DNA from: Rhodococcus pseudokoreensis
GTDB lineage: Bacteria; Actinomycetota; Actinomycetes; Mycobacteriales; Mycobacteriaceae
DNA: 64,000 bases
Direction of reading: 5' to 3'
NCBI RefSeq assembly: GCF_017068395.1
Contig: NZ_CP070619.1
Location: 434,001 to 498,000 of the forward strand
In this document: positions 28,874-36,770 of the stretch, piece after piece
Position numbering within the stretch: position 1 is the stretch's first letter
Layout of the letters: every line of letters begins with the position of its first letter
Translations under genes and position numbers: made by a program
Notes under the pieces: model-generated
Databases searched by the model: none
Told to the model about the DNA's origin: nothing
What the model saw: only the letters and a program-made list of their open reading frames with translations

Positions 28874-29500
28874 TCAGCTGCCGCGAGCGATCCATTCCTC
28901 CAGATGCGGGGCTTCGGTGCCGACGGTGGTGCCGTCGCCGTGCCCGGTGCGGACCGTCGTCGACGCCGGCAGCGCGAACAGGCGATCGCGAATGGATCCG
29001 ATGATCGTCGGGAAGTCCGAGTAGGAGCGCCCGGTGGCTCCCGGCCCGCCCGAGAACAGGGTGTCGCCGCTGAACAACTCCCCTGCCTCCGGCAGATACA
29101 GGCAGCAGGAGCCGGGGGAATGCCCGGGAGTGTGGAGTACGCGGACATCGGTCCCGGCCACCGCGATCTCCTGCCCGTCCTCGATCGGCGTGTAGGCGAG
29201 GCCGGGGTGCGTCTGCTGCCACAACACGTCGTCGGCCGGATGGAGGAAGATCGGGGTGTCCAGAGCCGCCGACAGTTCGGGGGCGACGGTGACGTGGTCG
29301 TTGTGACCGTGTGTGCAGACGATCGCCCGGACGCGCCTGCCGCCGACGGCCTCGACGATCGGCGCGGCGGTGTGCGCTGCGTCGATCACGACGACTTCGG
29401 CGTCGTCACCGACGATCCACACGTTGTTGTCGACGTCCCAGGTGCCGCCGTCGAGGCTGAAGGTGCCGGAGGTGACCACCCGGTCGATGCGCACGCTCAC
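28874..29500 (-). CDS. Metallo-beta-lactamase-fold hydrolase (glyoxalase II-like)
   Basis: A 208-residue dinuclear zinc hydrolase. The HxHxDH motif is THGHNDHV (His64, His66, Asp68, His69); later ligands appear in HTPGHSPGSCCLY, SGDTLFSGGPG and GHGDGTTVG. It belongs to the small glyoxalase II-like group (YcbL type), probably acting on a thioester, possibly a mycothiol conjugate in this lineage (inference). The frame stays open far upstream and across a 15-bp tandem repeat, but GTG 29500 has GGAGG seven bases before it and starts the fold. Another GTG upstream cannot be excluded. Confidence 0.85.
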   Translation of the reverse strand: MSVRIDRVVTSGTFSLDGGTWDVDNNVWIVGDDAEVVVIDAAHTAAPIVEAVGGRRVRAIVCTHGHNDHVTVAPELSAALDTPIFLHPADDVLWQQTHPGLAYTPIEDGQEIAVAGTDVRVLHTPGHSPGSCCLYLPEAGELFSGDTLFSGGPGATGRSYSDFPTIIGSIRDRLFALPASTTVRTGHGDGTTVGTEAPHLEEWIARGS

Positions 29501-29814
29501 GACCAAACCTCCGATCGCCGTGTCGCCCGTACCCGTATCGCCCGTACCCGTATCGCTCGTGCCCGTATCGCTCCTACCCGTGTCGACATGCGCACCTCCA
29601 GGTCGTCCGTCTCGGATCGTGCCGTTCCTCACATTGCCACAGACCGTGCGCGGGATCTCGCTGTGGGCGAACACCGGAGGCCGTCCGGCGGGAATTATCG
29701 GTCGCGCGTGGCGTGTTCCCCCAGAGCAGGGCCTCCGAGAGCAAAGTCCGACGTATCGATGCCGGAGACGATAGGGGACACTGGAGGCCAGGCACGAAGG
29801 AGAAGAGGTCTGTA
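29501..29814. other. Intergenic region between divergent genes, containing a tandem repeat
   Basis: About 315 bp between the metallo-hydrolase and PAC2 genes. It holds four 15-bp repeats (29521-29580) and a possible ECF-type promoter for the PAC2 gene, GGGAAT (29690-29695) with GTT 19 bases later (29715-29717). The rest shows no feature I can name. Confidence 0.5.
29521..29580. repeat. Four tandem 15-bp repeats
   Basis: Four head-to-tail units with consensus TATCGCYCGTACCCG, 12 to 15 matches each. They sit 20 bp upstream of the metallo-hydrolase start. On the minus strand each unit keeps the upstream frame open, reading as DTGTG-like five-residue steps. Confidence 0.85.
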
Positions 29815-30783
29815 ATGGACGAACAGTCGAAGATGTACGAGCTGGAGTTCCCGGCACCGCAGCTGTCCTCCGTGGACGGGCAGGGACCTGTGCTGATCCA
29901 TGGACTCGAGGGCTTCTCCGACGCAGGCCACGCCGTCAAACTCGCCACGACGCATCTCCGTGAGAGTCTTGAGAGCGAGCTCGTCGCCTCCTTCGCGGTC
30001 GACGAGCTCGTGGACTACCGCTCCCGTCGGCCCACGATGACGTTCAAGGCCGATCATTTCTCGGACTACGACCAGCCCGAACTGAACCTGTATGCGCTGA
30101 AGGACACGGCGGGTACCCCGTTCCTGCTGCTGGCCGGCATGGAGCCCGATCTGCGCTGGGAGCGGTTCACCACGGCGGTGCGCCTGCTGGCCGAGCAACT
30201 CGGTGTGCGCCGGACCGTGGGCATCAACGCCATCCCGATGGCCATCCCGCACACCCGTCCGCTCGGTGTGACCGCGCATTCCACCAACAAGGACCTGATC
30301 AAGGACCACCAACGCTGGTCGGGTGAATTGCAGGTGCCGGGCAGCGCGTCCTCACTGATCGAGTTGCGGATGGCGCAGCACGGCCACGAGTCGGTGGGTT
30401 TCTCGGTGCACGTTCCCCACTACCTGGCGCAGACGGACTACCCGGGGGCGGCGGAAACCCTCCTCGAGAACGTGAGTGACGTCACCGACCTGGATCTGCC
30501 GCTGGCCGCGCTCGGCGAGGCCGCCGCCCGCGTCCGCGAACAGGTCGACGAGCACATCGCAGGTAACGACGAGGTACAAACCGTCGTCCACGCCCTGGAA
30601 CGTCAGTACGATGCCTACGTAACAGCTCAAGAACAGCAGTCCACGCTCCTGGCCAGCGAGGAAGACCTGCCGAGTGGCGACGAACTCGGCGCGGAATTCG
30701 AGCGTTTCCTGGCCGAACAGGCGATGCAGGACGGTGAGAGCGGCAACTCCGACGAGGAGGGGGGATCACAGGGCGGGGCCTGA
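29815..30783 (+). CDS. PAC2 family (proteasome assembly chaperone-like) protein, Rv2714-like
   Basis: A 322-residue soluble protein with the PAC2 core: PVLIHGLEGFSDAGHAVKLA, FAVDELVDYRSRRPTM, FLLLAGMEPDLRWERF, IGINAIPMAIPHTRP-like strand (VGINAIPMAIPHTRP), and SVGFSVHVPHYLAQTDYP. The C-terminus is a long acidic helix region. The M. tuberculosis counterpart is Rv2714. The family is related to a eukaryotic proteasome assembly chaperone, but its actinobacterial role is open. ATG 29815 has GAAGGAG upstream; the frame is open earlier. Confidence 0.85.
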   Translation: MDEQSKMYELEFPAPQLSSVDGQGPVLIHGLEGFSDAGHAVKLATTHLRESLESELVASFAVDELVDYRSRRPTMTFKADHFSDYDQPELNLYALKDTAGTPFLLLAGMEPDLRWERFTTAVRLLAEQLGVRRTVGINAIPMAIPHTRPLGVTAHSTNKDLIKDHQRWSGELQVPGSASSLIELRMAQHGHESVGFSVHVPHYLAQTDYPGAAETLLENVSDVTDLDLPLAALGEAAARVREQVDEHIAGNDEVQTVVHALERQYDAYVTAQEQQSTLLASEEDLPSGDELGAEFERFLAEQAMQDGESGNSDEEGGSQGGA

Positions 30784-30796
30784 TCGGGTAGCGGTT

Positions 30797-30830
30797 GTGC
30801 GGTCGCCCTCCCGGCACTGTGCGACCGCAC
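30797..30830 (+). terminator. Hairpin after the PAC2 gene
   Basis: Ten-base perfect arms GTGCGGTCGC and GCGACCGCAC enclose a 14-base loop, beginning 14 bp after the stop codon. No T-tract follows. Confidence 0.55.
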
Positions 30831-30928
30831 GGTCCAGTTGTTCGGCCGGGACCGGTGCAATAGCGTCGAGACCGAGCGGATGATTGAGCTGTCAACATTC
30901 GGGAAATGCACCTAGTTCAGGAGGCGAC

Positions 30929-31966
30929 ATGAGCGACAACCGCATTCGTAAGCTCAGGCCTGTTCCGAACGCCGAAACCCGCATGATGTTCCGCACGATC
31001 CACGGCTACCGTCGCGCGTTCCGCATGGCGGGCGAGGGTCCCGCACTGCTGCTGATCCACGGCATCGGCGACAACTCGTCCACGTGGACCGAGATCATCC
31101 CGCATCTCGCCAAGAACTACACCGTCATCGCCCCCGACCTGCTGGGTCACGGACGCTCCGACAAGCCGCGGGCCGATTACTCGGTCGCGGCGTACGCCAA
31201 CGGCATGCGCGACCTGCTGTCCACCCTGGGCATCGACAAGGTCACCGTCGTCGGTCACTCGCTCGGCGGCGGCGTCGCCATGCAGTTCTCCTACCAGTTC
31301 CCGCAGATGGTCGACCGCCTCGTCCTGGTGTCGGCAGGCGGCGTCACCAAGGACGTCCACCCGCTGCTCCGGCTCGCGTCCGTCCCGGTGGTCAACGAGG
31401 CCCTGAAGCTGCTGCGCATTCCCGGCGCGATGCCCACCGTGCGGCTGGTGGGAAACGTGCTGAGTCAGCTGAACGGCACACGCCTGCGCCCCGGTGCGAT
31501 GCTCCACGACACTCCCGACCTGGTGCGGGTACTCGCCGAGTTGTACGACCCCACCGCGTACGAGGCGTACCTGCGCACCCTCCGCGCGGTCGTCGACTGG
31601 CGCGGGCAGGTCGTCACGATGCTCGACCGATGTTATCTGACCGAGAACCTCCCGGTGCAGCTCATCTGGGGTGATCAGGACGCCGTCATTCCGGTGAGCC
31701 ACGCCCACCTCGCGCACGCGGCGATGCCCGGATCTCACCTCGAGATCTTCCGCGGCGCAGGACATTTCCCGTTCCGCGACGACCCGATGCGCTTCCTGCG
31801 CACCATCGAGAAGTTCCTGTCCGGAACCCATCCCCTGCAGTTCGACGAGGCGAAGTGGCGGCAGATGCTCGTCACCGGCGTCGGTGAGAGCACCATCACC
31901 GGCAGCGCGTCCACCCGCATGGCGGTTCTCGACGCGATGGGATCGGACGAACGCAGCGCGACATAG
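30929..31966 (+). CDS. Alpha/beta hydrolase (Rv2715-like)
   Basis: A 345-residue hydrolase. Core elements are ALLLIHGIGDNSSTW (oxyanion loop), the nucleophile elbow VVGHSLGGGVAMQF (Ser), LIWGDQDAVIPVSHA (acid) and IFRGAGHFPFRD (His). The sequence is like C-C bond hydrolases and haloperoxidase-type esterases; the substrate is unknown. The syntenic M. tuberculosis gene is Rv2715. ATG 30929 has AGGAGG seven bases upstream. About 50 residues beyond the catalytic His form an unusual C-terminal extension (HPLQFDEAKWRQMLVTG). Confidence 0.87.
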   Translation: MSDNRIRKLRPVPNAETRMMFRTIHGYRRAFRMAGEGPALLLIHGIGDNSSTWTEIIPHLAKNYTVIAPDLLGHGRSDKPRADYSVAAYANGMRDLLSTLGIDKVTVVGHSLGGGVAMQFSYQFPQMVDRLVLVSAGGVTKDVHPLLRLASVPVVNEALKLLRIPGAMPTVRLVGNVLSQLNGTRLRPGAMLHDTPDLVRVLAELYDPTAYEAYLRTLRAVVDWRGQVVTMLDRCYLTENLPVQLIWGDQDAVIPVSHAHLAHAAMPGSHLEIFRGAGHFPFRDDPMRFLRTIEKFLSGTHPLQFDEAKWRQMLVTGVGESTITGSASTRMAVLDAMGSDERSAT

Positions 31967-31994
31967 GCCCGGCAGCGGCGCACGGCCGTCCGGC

Positions 31995-32000
31995 TAGCCT
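31995..32000 (+). promoter_or_regulatory. Leaderless-type promoter -10 (TAGCCT) for the DUF3516 helicase
   Basis: TAGCCT ends exactly six bases before the GTG at 32007, with no ribosome-binding site in between. Confidence 0.6.
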
Positions 32001-32006
32001 GTAGCA

Positions 32007-34511
32007 GTGCTTCTCTCCGACCTGCTCCCCGAGAACGCGGATTCCGATTCCGTTTTCGACGCCTTCACCTCCTGGACCGAAGAACGGGGACTGACGCTCT
32101 ATCCCGCCCAGGAAGAATCCGTCATGGAGCTGGTGTCCGGGGCCAATGTGATCCTGGCGACGCCCACCGGATCCGGTAAGTCGATGGTGGCGGTCGGCGC
32201 CCACTTCTACGCCATGGCCACCGGCAAGCGCACGTTCTACACGGCCCCGATCAAAGCCCTTGTCAGCGAGAAGTTCTTCGCCCTGTGCGAGGTGTTCGGC
32301 GCCGAGAACGTCGGCATGATGACCGGCGACGCCGCCGTCAACTCCCGGGCACCGATCATCTGCGCGACCGCCGAGATCGTCGCGAATCTCGCGCTGCGCG
32401 AGGGCCCCGACTCCGACATCGGCCAGGTCGTGATGGACGAGTTCCACTTCTACTCCGAACCCGACCGCGGCTGGGCGTGGCAGGTCCCCCTCGTCGAACT
32501 CCCCCACGCCCAGTTCCTGCTCATGTCGGCCACCCTCGGCGAGGTCGACTTCTTCTCGTCCGACCTCACCCGCCGGACCGGGCGGCCCACCACCGTCGTG
32601 GCGGGCACCGAGCGCCCCGTTCCGCTGATGTTCTCGTACGCGACGACGCCTGTGAGCGAGACGATCGAGGAACTGGTGACCACCAATCAGGCCCCGGTGT
32701 ACGTCGTCCACTTCACCCAGGCCGCTGCCCTGGAACGCGCGCAGGCCCTGACGAGCGTCAACTTCTGTTCGCGCGAGGAGAAGGACGCCATCGCCGACGC
32801 CCTCGGCGGTTTCCGGTTCACCACCGGATTCGGCAAGACGCTCTCACGTCTCGTCCGGCACGGCATCGGCGTCCACCACGCGGGCATGCTGCCGAAGTAC
32901 CGGCGCCTCATCGAGAAACTGGCGCAGGACGGTCTGCTGAAGGTCATCTGCGGCACCGACACGCTCGGTGTGGGGATCAACGTCCCCATCCGCACCGTGC
33001 TGCTGACCGGGCTGACCAAGTTCGACGGCACCCGCACGCGGCACCTGCGGGCCCGCGAGTTCCACCAGATCGCGGGACGTGCGGGACGCGCCGGCTACGA
33101 CACGCTGGGCACCGTGGTGGTGCAGGCCCCCGAACACGAGGTCGAGAATCTGCGGGCACTGGCCAAGGCGGGCGACGACCCCAAGAAACGCCGGAAGGTG
33201 CAGCGCAAGAAGGCGCCGGACGGGTTCGTGTCATGGGGCGAGGCCACGTTCGATCGCCTCGTCGCCGCGTCGCCGGAGCCGCTCGTCTCCCGGTTCTCCG
33301 TGTCGAACTCCATGCTGCTCAACGTCATCGCACGCCCGGGGAACTGCTTCGAGTCCATGCGGCACCTCCTCGAGGACAACCACGAGCCGCGGCCGGCCCA
33401 GCGCAAGCACATCCTCAAGGCGCTGTCGCTGTACCGGGGGCTGATCGACGCCGGCGTGGTGCAGCGACTCGACGAACCCGACGCCGACGGCCGCATGGCC
33501 CGGCTCACGATGGAACTGCAGCGGGACTTCGCCCTCAACCAGCCGCTGTCGCCGTTCGCGCTGGCCGCCCTCGAACTCCTCGACGTCGAATCCGATTCCT
33601 ATGCACTGGATGTGGTGTCGGTGATCGAGTCGACCCTCGACGACCCGCGGCAGGTGCTCATGGCGCAGCAGCACTTCGCGCGCGGTGAGGCGGTCTCGCA
33701 GATGAAGGCCGACGGGATCGAATACGAGGAACGCATGGAGTTGCTCGAGGAGGTCACCTGGCCCAAGCCTCTCGCGGACCTGTTGTTCCCGGCGTTCGAG
33801 ATGTACCGGGTTGGGCATCCGTGGATCACGGAGTTCGCGCTGTCGCCCAAGTCGGTCGTGCGGGACATGGTCGAGCGGGCCATGACGTTCGCCGAAATGG
33901 TCAGCCACTACGGTCTGGCCCGTTCGGAAGGGCTCGTCCTGCGGTATCTCGCGGACGCGTATCGCGCACTGCGCCAGACCGTTCCGACCGAGGCCCGGAC
34001 GGAGGAACTCGACGACCTCATCGAGTGGCTGGGTGAGCTGATCCGTCAGGTCGACTCGAGCCTGCTCGACGAATGGGAATCACTCACCGACCCCGGGGCC
34101 GAGGGCGACGACCAGCAGGTCGCGTTCGGCGCCGACGTGCCGCGCCCGATCTCGGCGAACACGCGGGCATTCCGGGTGATGGTGCGCAACGCCATGTTCC
34201 GGCGCATCGACCTCGCGTCGCGGCGGCGATGGGCCGAATTGGAGGGGCTGGACGACGGCATCGACGCCGACGAGTGGGAGGACCAGCTTCAGCCGTACTT
34301 CGACGAGTACGACTCGCTCGGCACCGGACCCTCGGCGCGCGGCCCCCAGCTGTTCCAGGTGGAGACCGCGCCCGAGCTGTGGCGGGTCCGGCAGGTTCTC
34401 GAGGACCCGCAGGGTGATCACGGGTGGGCGTTGACGGCGGTCGTGGACCTCCCCGAGTCCGACGCGGCCGGTGAAGTGATCTTCGACGAGCTCAGCATCG
34501 TCGAGGGGTAG
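32007..34511 (+). CDS. DEAD/DEAH-box helicase with C-terminal DUF3516 domain
   Basis: An 834-residue Ski2-like superfamily 2 helicase. Motif I is ATPTGSGKSMVAVG, motif II MDEFHFYSEP (DEFH), motif III MSATLGE, then VHHAGMLPKYRRLIEKL, LGVGINVPIRTVLLTG and motif VI QIAGRAGRAGYD. Residues from about 400 on are DUF3516, an actinobacterial domain of unknown role. Relatives act on RNA, so RNA turnover is likely but unproven. It starts with GTG in a leaderless context and nearly abuts the convergent DUF5997 gene (three bases between stop codons). Confidence 0.9.
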   Translation: MLLSDLLPENADSDSVFDAFTSWTEERGLTLYPAQEESVMELVSGANVILATPTGSGKSMVAVGAHFYAMATGKRTFYTAPIKALVSEKFFALCEVFGAENVGMMTGDAAVNSRAPIICATAEIVANLALREGPDSDIGQVVMDEFHFYSEPDRGWAWQVPLVELPHAQFLLMSATLGEVDFFSSDLTRRTGRPTTVVAGTERPVPLMFSYATTPVSETIEELVTTNQAPVYVVHFTQAAALERAQALTSVNFCSREEKDAIADALGGFRFTTGFGKTLSRLVRHGIGVHHAGMLPKYRRLIEKLAQDGLLKVICGTDTLGVGINVPIRTVLLTGLTKFDGTRTRHLRAREFHQIAGRAGRAGYDTLGTVVVQAPEHEVENLRALAKAGDDPKKRRKVQRKKAPDGFVSWGEATFDRLVAASPEPLVSRFSVSNSMLLNVIARPGNCFESMRHLLEDNHEPRPAQRKHILKALSLYRGLIDAGVVQRLDEPDADGRMARLTMELQRDFALNQPLSPFALAALELLDVESDSYALDVVSVIESTLDDPRQVLMAQQHFARGEAVSQMKADGIEYEERMELLEEVTWPKPLADLLFPAFEMYRVGHPWITEFALSPKSVVRDMVERAMTFAEMVSHYGLARSEGLVLRYLADAYRALRQTVPTEARTEELDDLIEWLGELIRQVDSSLLDEWESLTDPGAEGDDQQVAFGADVPRPISANTRAFRVMVRNAMFRRIDLASRRRWAELEGLDDGIDADEWEDQLQPYFDEYDSLGTGPSARGPQLFQVETAPELWRVRQVLEDPQGDHGWALTAVVDLPESDAAGEVIFDELSIVEG

Positions 34512-34514
34512 CGG

Positions 34515-34919
34515 TCAGGAACGCGGCCGGCGCGGCTGATCACGCCGGGCCGCGTTCTTCTCCTTGATGCGGACGGTCTCCTTGCGGACCTCGGCCTGGG
34601 TCGCGCGCTCTTGCTGCAGCCACTCGGGGCGATCCGCCATGAGGGCGTCGATCTGCTCGGTGGTGAGCGCCTCGGTGATGCCGCCGCGCGCGAGGCCCGC
34701 GATGGACACCCCCAGCTTCGCCGCGACCACGGGACGCGGGTGCGGGCCGTTGCGGCGCAGCTCGAGCAGCCATTCCGGCGGATCGCTCTGCAGTGCGCCG
34801 AGCTCGTCGCGGGAGACGACACCCTCCTGGAACTCCGCGGGGGTGGCCTCGAGGTACACACCCAGCTTCTTCGCCGCGGTGGCGGGCTTCATAGTCTGAG
34901 GGCTCTTGTGCGACGTCAT
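34515..34919 (-). CDS. DUF5997 family protein
   Basis: A 134-residue basic, mostly helical protein. The conserved part runs from TMKPATAAKKLGVYLEATP to DRPEWLQQERATQAEVRKE; the stretch RPVVAAKLGVSIAGLARGGI looks like a helix-turn-helix, and the C-terminus is Arg/Lys-rich. A nucleic-acid-binding role is plausible but not established. ATG 34919 is chosen; a second ATG at 34892 is possible, and neither has a clear ribosome-binding site. It is divergent, by 58 bp, from a stand-alone LysR effector-domain gene. Confidence 0.75.
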   Translation of the reverse strand: MTSHKSPQTMKPATAAKKLGVYLEATPAEFQEGVVSRDELGALQSDPPEWLLELRRNGPHPRPVVAAKLGVSIAGLARGGITEALTTEQIDALMADRPEWLQQERATQAEVRKETVRIKEKNAARRDQPRRPRS

Positions 34920-34965
34920 GGTGTCAAGAGTAACGAGCGTGTGCGGTGCCGTTGACCACGCCCGG

Positions 34966-34971
34966 TAGCCT
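34966..34971 (+). promoter_or_regulatory. Leaderless-type promoter -10 (TAGCCT) for the LysR-effector-domain gene
   Basis: TAGCCT lies six bases before the GTG at 34978. The only GGAG overlaps the start codon itself and cannot serve as a ribosome-binding site. Confidence 0.6.
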
Positions 34972-34977
34972 GACGGA

Positions 34978-35745
34978 GTGACAGACGCGGATGCATCCTC
35001 TCCCTTCCGGCTCGCGTATGTCCCGGGCGTGACCCCCACCAAGTGGGTGCGGATCTGGGCCGAACGGCTGCCCGACGTCCCCCTCACGCTCGTCCCGGTG
35101 TCCGCCGCGGACGCACCCGATCAGCTGCGGGACCGGAGTGCGGACGTGGGCCTGGTGCGGTTGCCGATCGACCGGACCGGTCTCAGCGCCATCCCGCTGT
35201 ACACCGAGATCCCGGTGGTCGTGGCACCGAAGGATCACGTCGTGGCGGCGGTGGACGAGGTGTCGATCGCGGATCTGGCGGACGAGATCATCCAGCACCC
35301 CCTCGACGACGTCCTCGTGTGGGAGCGCGTGCCGGGACTGCCCGCCGCGGACCGTCCGGCCACGACGGCCGACGCGATCGAACTGGTCGCCGCGGGGGTC
35401 GGGCTGCTCGTCGTCCCGCAGTCGCTCGCCCGGCTCCACCACCGCAAGGACCTCGTCTACCGGACGGTGTCGGACGGCCCGGAGTCGCGGATCGCGCTGT
35501 CGTGGCCCGAGGACGAGACCACCGAGCTGGTGGAGGAGTTCATCGGCATCGTCCGGGGTCGCACCGTCAACAGTTCCCGGGGCCGCACCCCGACGGCGGC
35601 CGAGCCGAAGAAGAAGCGTCCCGCCGCGTCCTCGTCCGCACGCCAGAAACCGGCGGCGGGGGCGAGGACGCCGCGGCCCGGATCCGGAGCCAAGGGCGGC
35701 AAACCCAAAGGTGGCAAGAAGGGCAAACCGCGGCGGCGGTCCTGA
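34978..35745 (+). CDS. Stand-alone LysR-type substrate-binding domain with a basic C-terminal tail
   Basis: A 255-residue protein that begins directly with a LysR effector fold (FRLAYVPGVTPTKWVRIWAE, VGLVRLPIDRTGLSAIPLY, VVVAPKDHVVAA, ELVAAGVGLLVVPQSLARL). The usual N-terminal helix-turn-helix of about 85 residues is missing; the upstream sequence offers no frame for it. Residues 195-255 are a Lys/Arg/Gly/Pro-rich tail (KPKGGKKGKPRRRS). It may be a ligand sensor that works with another DNA-binding protein, perhaps the divergent DUF5997 product, or bind nucleic acid through the tail. The function is unassigned. Confidence 0.8.
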   Translation: MTDADASSPFRLAYVPGVTPTKWVRIWAERLPDVPLTLVPVSAADAPDQLRDRSADVGLVRLPIDRTGLSAIPLYTEIPVVVAPKDHVVAAVDEVSIADLADEIIQHPLDDVLVWERVPGLPAADRPATTADAIELVAAGVGLLVVPQSLARLHHRKDLVYRTVSDGPESRIALSWPEDETTELVEEFIGIVRGRTVNSSRGRTPTAAEPKKKRPAASSSARQKPAAGARTPRPGSGAKGGKPKGGKKGKPRRRS

Positions 35746-35758
35746 CACTCCGCGCCCG

Positions 35759-36682
35759 TCAGGCGGGGGTGCCCACCGGTGCCGTCTTCGTGAACAGGCG
35801 CGCGAGTTGTCCGTAGTCGTCCGCGCGGGCACTGGACGACCGGAACACGAGGCCGATCGTGCGACCGGGCGCGGGGGCGGCGAAGCGGGCGGTCGCGAGC
35901 GGCCCCCGTCCGGTTTCGACCTGGACGGCGGATTCTGGCACCAGAGTCACGCCGAGTCCGCCGGCGACGCACTGCACCACCGTCGACAGCGACGTGGCGC
36001 GGGTGTCGCCCGCCACCGGATGCGCGTCCACCGAGCGGCACAGGTCGAGGGTCTGGTCGCGCAGGCAGTGTCCCTCGTCGAGCAGCAGGAGGGGAAGCTC
36101 GTCCAACATCGGCGGGGAGATGTCGGTGCGACCGGCCAGCGGGTGCCCCTTCGGGACGACCATCACGAAATCTTCTGTGTACAAGGGGATGTCGACAAGA
36201 CCGCCGACACCGCTCGGCAGGGCCAGCACCGCGACGTCGAGTGAGCCCACACGCAGCGCCTCGAGGAGTCGCGCCGTCTGGTCCTCGATGACCTGCGGCT
36301 CCAGTGCGGGCATCTCCTCGCGCAGCGCCGGCAACAGGGCAGGCAGCACGTAGGGGGCGACGGTGGGAATGAGTCCGATCCGCAGGGGGCCGGCCAACCG
36401 GTCGCCGACACCCGCGGCCGTCGCGACGAAACCGTCCGCGGCCTCGAGGATGACCTTGGCCTGACCGAGGAGCCGCTCCCCCGCCGCGGTGACGAGGACG
36501 CGCCGGGTGCTGCGCTCGATGAGCTGCACACCGAGACCGTTCTCCAATGCCGCCAGCGACTGCGACAGTGTGGGTTGGCTCACACTCAATCGTGCTGCCG
36601 CCGTGCCGAAGTGGCGGTACTCCGCGACTGCCACGAACGCACGCAGCTGCGACAGTGTGGGTTGATAACTCTGATCGGCCAT
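35759..36682 (-). CDS. oxyR: Hydrogen-peroxide-sensing LysR regulator OxyR
   Basis: A 307-residue LysR-type regulator. The N-terminal winged helix reads LRAFVAVAEYRHFGTAAARL then SQPTLSQSLAALENGLGVQL. The redox site is intact: GHCLRDQTLDLCRSVD has Cys206 and Cys215, nine residues apart as in E. coli OxyR (Cys199/Cys208), followed by DTRATSLSTVVQCVAGG. It should activate peroxide defence genes. In mycobacteria it faces ahpC; here it faces a PhzF-family gene and no ahpC is present. TAGGCT seven bases before the ATG suggests a leaderless mRNA, and a palindrome covers the start. Confidence 0.93.
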   Translation of the reverse strand: MADQSYQPTLSQLRAFVAVAEYRHFGTAAARLSVSQPTLSQSLAALENGLGVQLIERSTRRVLVTAAGERLLGQAKVILEAADGFVATAAGVGDRLAGPLRIGLIPTVAPYVLPALLPALREEMPALEPQVIEDQTARLLEALRVGSLDVAVLALPSGVGGLVDIPLYTEDFVMVVPKGHPLAGRTDISPPMLDELPLLLLDEGHCLRDQTLDLCRSVDAHPVAGDTRATSLSTVVQCVAGGLGVTLVPESAVQVETGRGPLATARFAAPAPGRTIGLVFRSSSARADDYGQLARLFTKTAPVGTPA

Positions 36683-36691
36683 GCCTATCAG
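36671..36691. promoter_or_regulatory. Imperfect palindrome with T-N11-A core over the oxyR start (candidate operator)
   Basis: CTGATCGGC, CAT, GCCTATCAG: nine-base arms match at eight positions. GAT and ATC are 11 bases apart, the LysR T-N11-A pattern. It overlaps the oxyR start codon and the adjacent -10, suiting autorepression. Confidence 0.5.
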
Positions 36692-36695
36692 CCTA
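36690..36695 (-). promoter_or_regulatory. Leaderless-type promoter -10 (TAGGCT) for oxyR
   Basis: On the minus strand TAGGCT is followed by seven bases (GATAGGC) and the ATG at 36682. Confidence 0.55.
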
Positions 36696-36726
36696 ATGCC
36701 GTCCATCGCCTCGGCCTGTTGGACGG

Positions 36727-36747
36727 GTTCCTGCACAATGCAGGAAC
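36727..36747. promoter_or_regulatory. Perfect 9-3-9 palindrome upstream of the PhzF gene (candidate operator)
   Basis: GTTCCTGCA, CAA, TGCAGGAAC. It ends 11 bp before the TAGGGT -10 of the PhzF gene and so covers its -35 position. The binding regulator is unknown. Confidence 0.6.
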
Positions 36748-36758
36748 ACCGGGAGCGA

Positions 36759-36764
36759 TAGGGT
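36759..36764 (+). promoter_or_regulatory. Leaderless-type promoter -10 (TAGGGT) for the PhzF gene
   Basis: TAGGGT is followed by GCGTCA (six bases) and the ATG at 36771. Confidence 0.6.
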
Positions 36765-36770
36765 GCGTCA

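Noticed and set aside
28874..29857. Longer 327-codon version of the metallo-hydrolase
   Set aside because: A strong GGAGG precedes GTG 29500 and the fold starts there; the extension covers a tandem repeat and non-conserved sequence. Not fully excluded.
34952..34971. TTGACC as a -35 partner for TAGCCT before the LysR-effector gene
   Set aside because: The spacing is only eight bases; too short for a sigma-70 promoter.
36683..36695. TTAGGCTGATAGGC as an IdeR iron box at oxyR
   Set aside because: The 19-bp iron-box symmetry is missing; only a fragment of TTAGG is shared.
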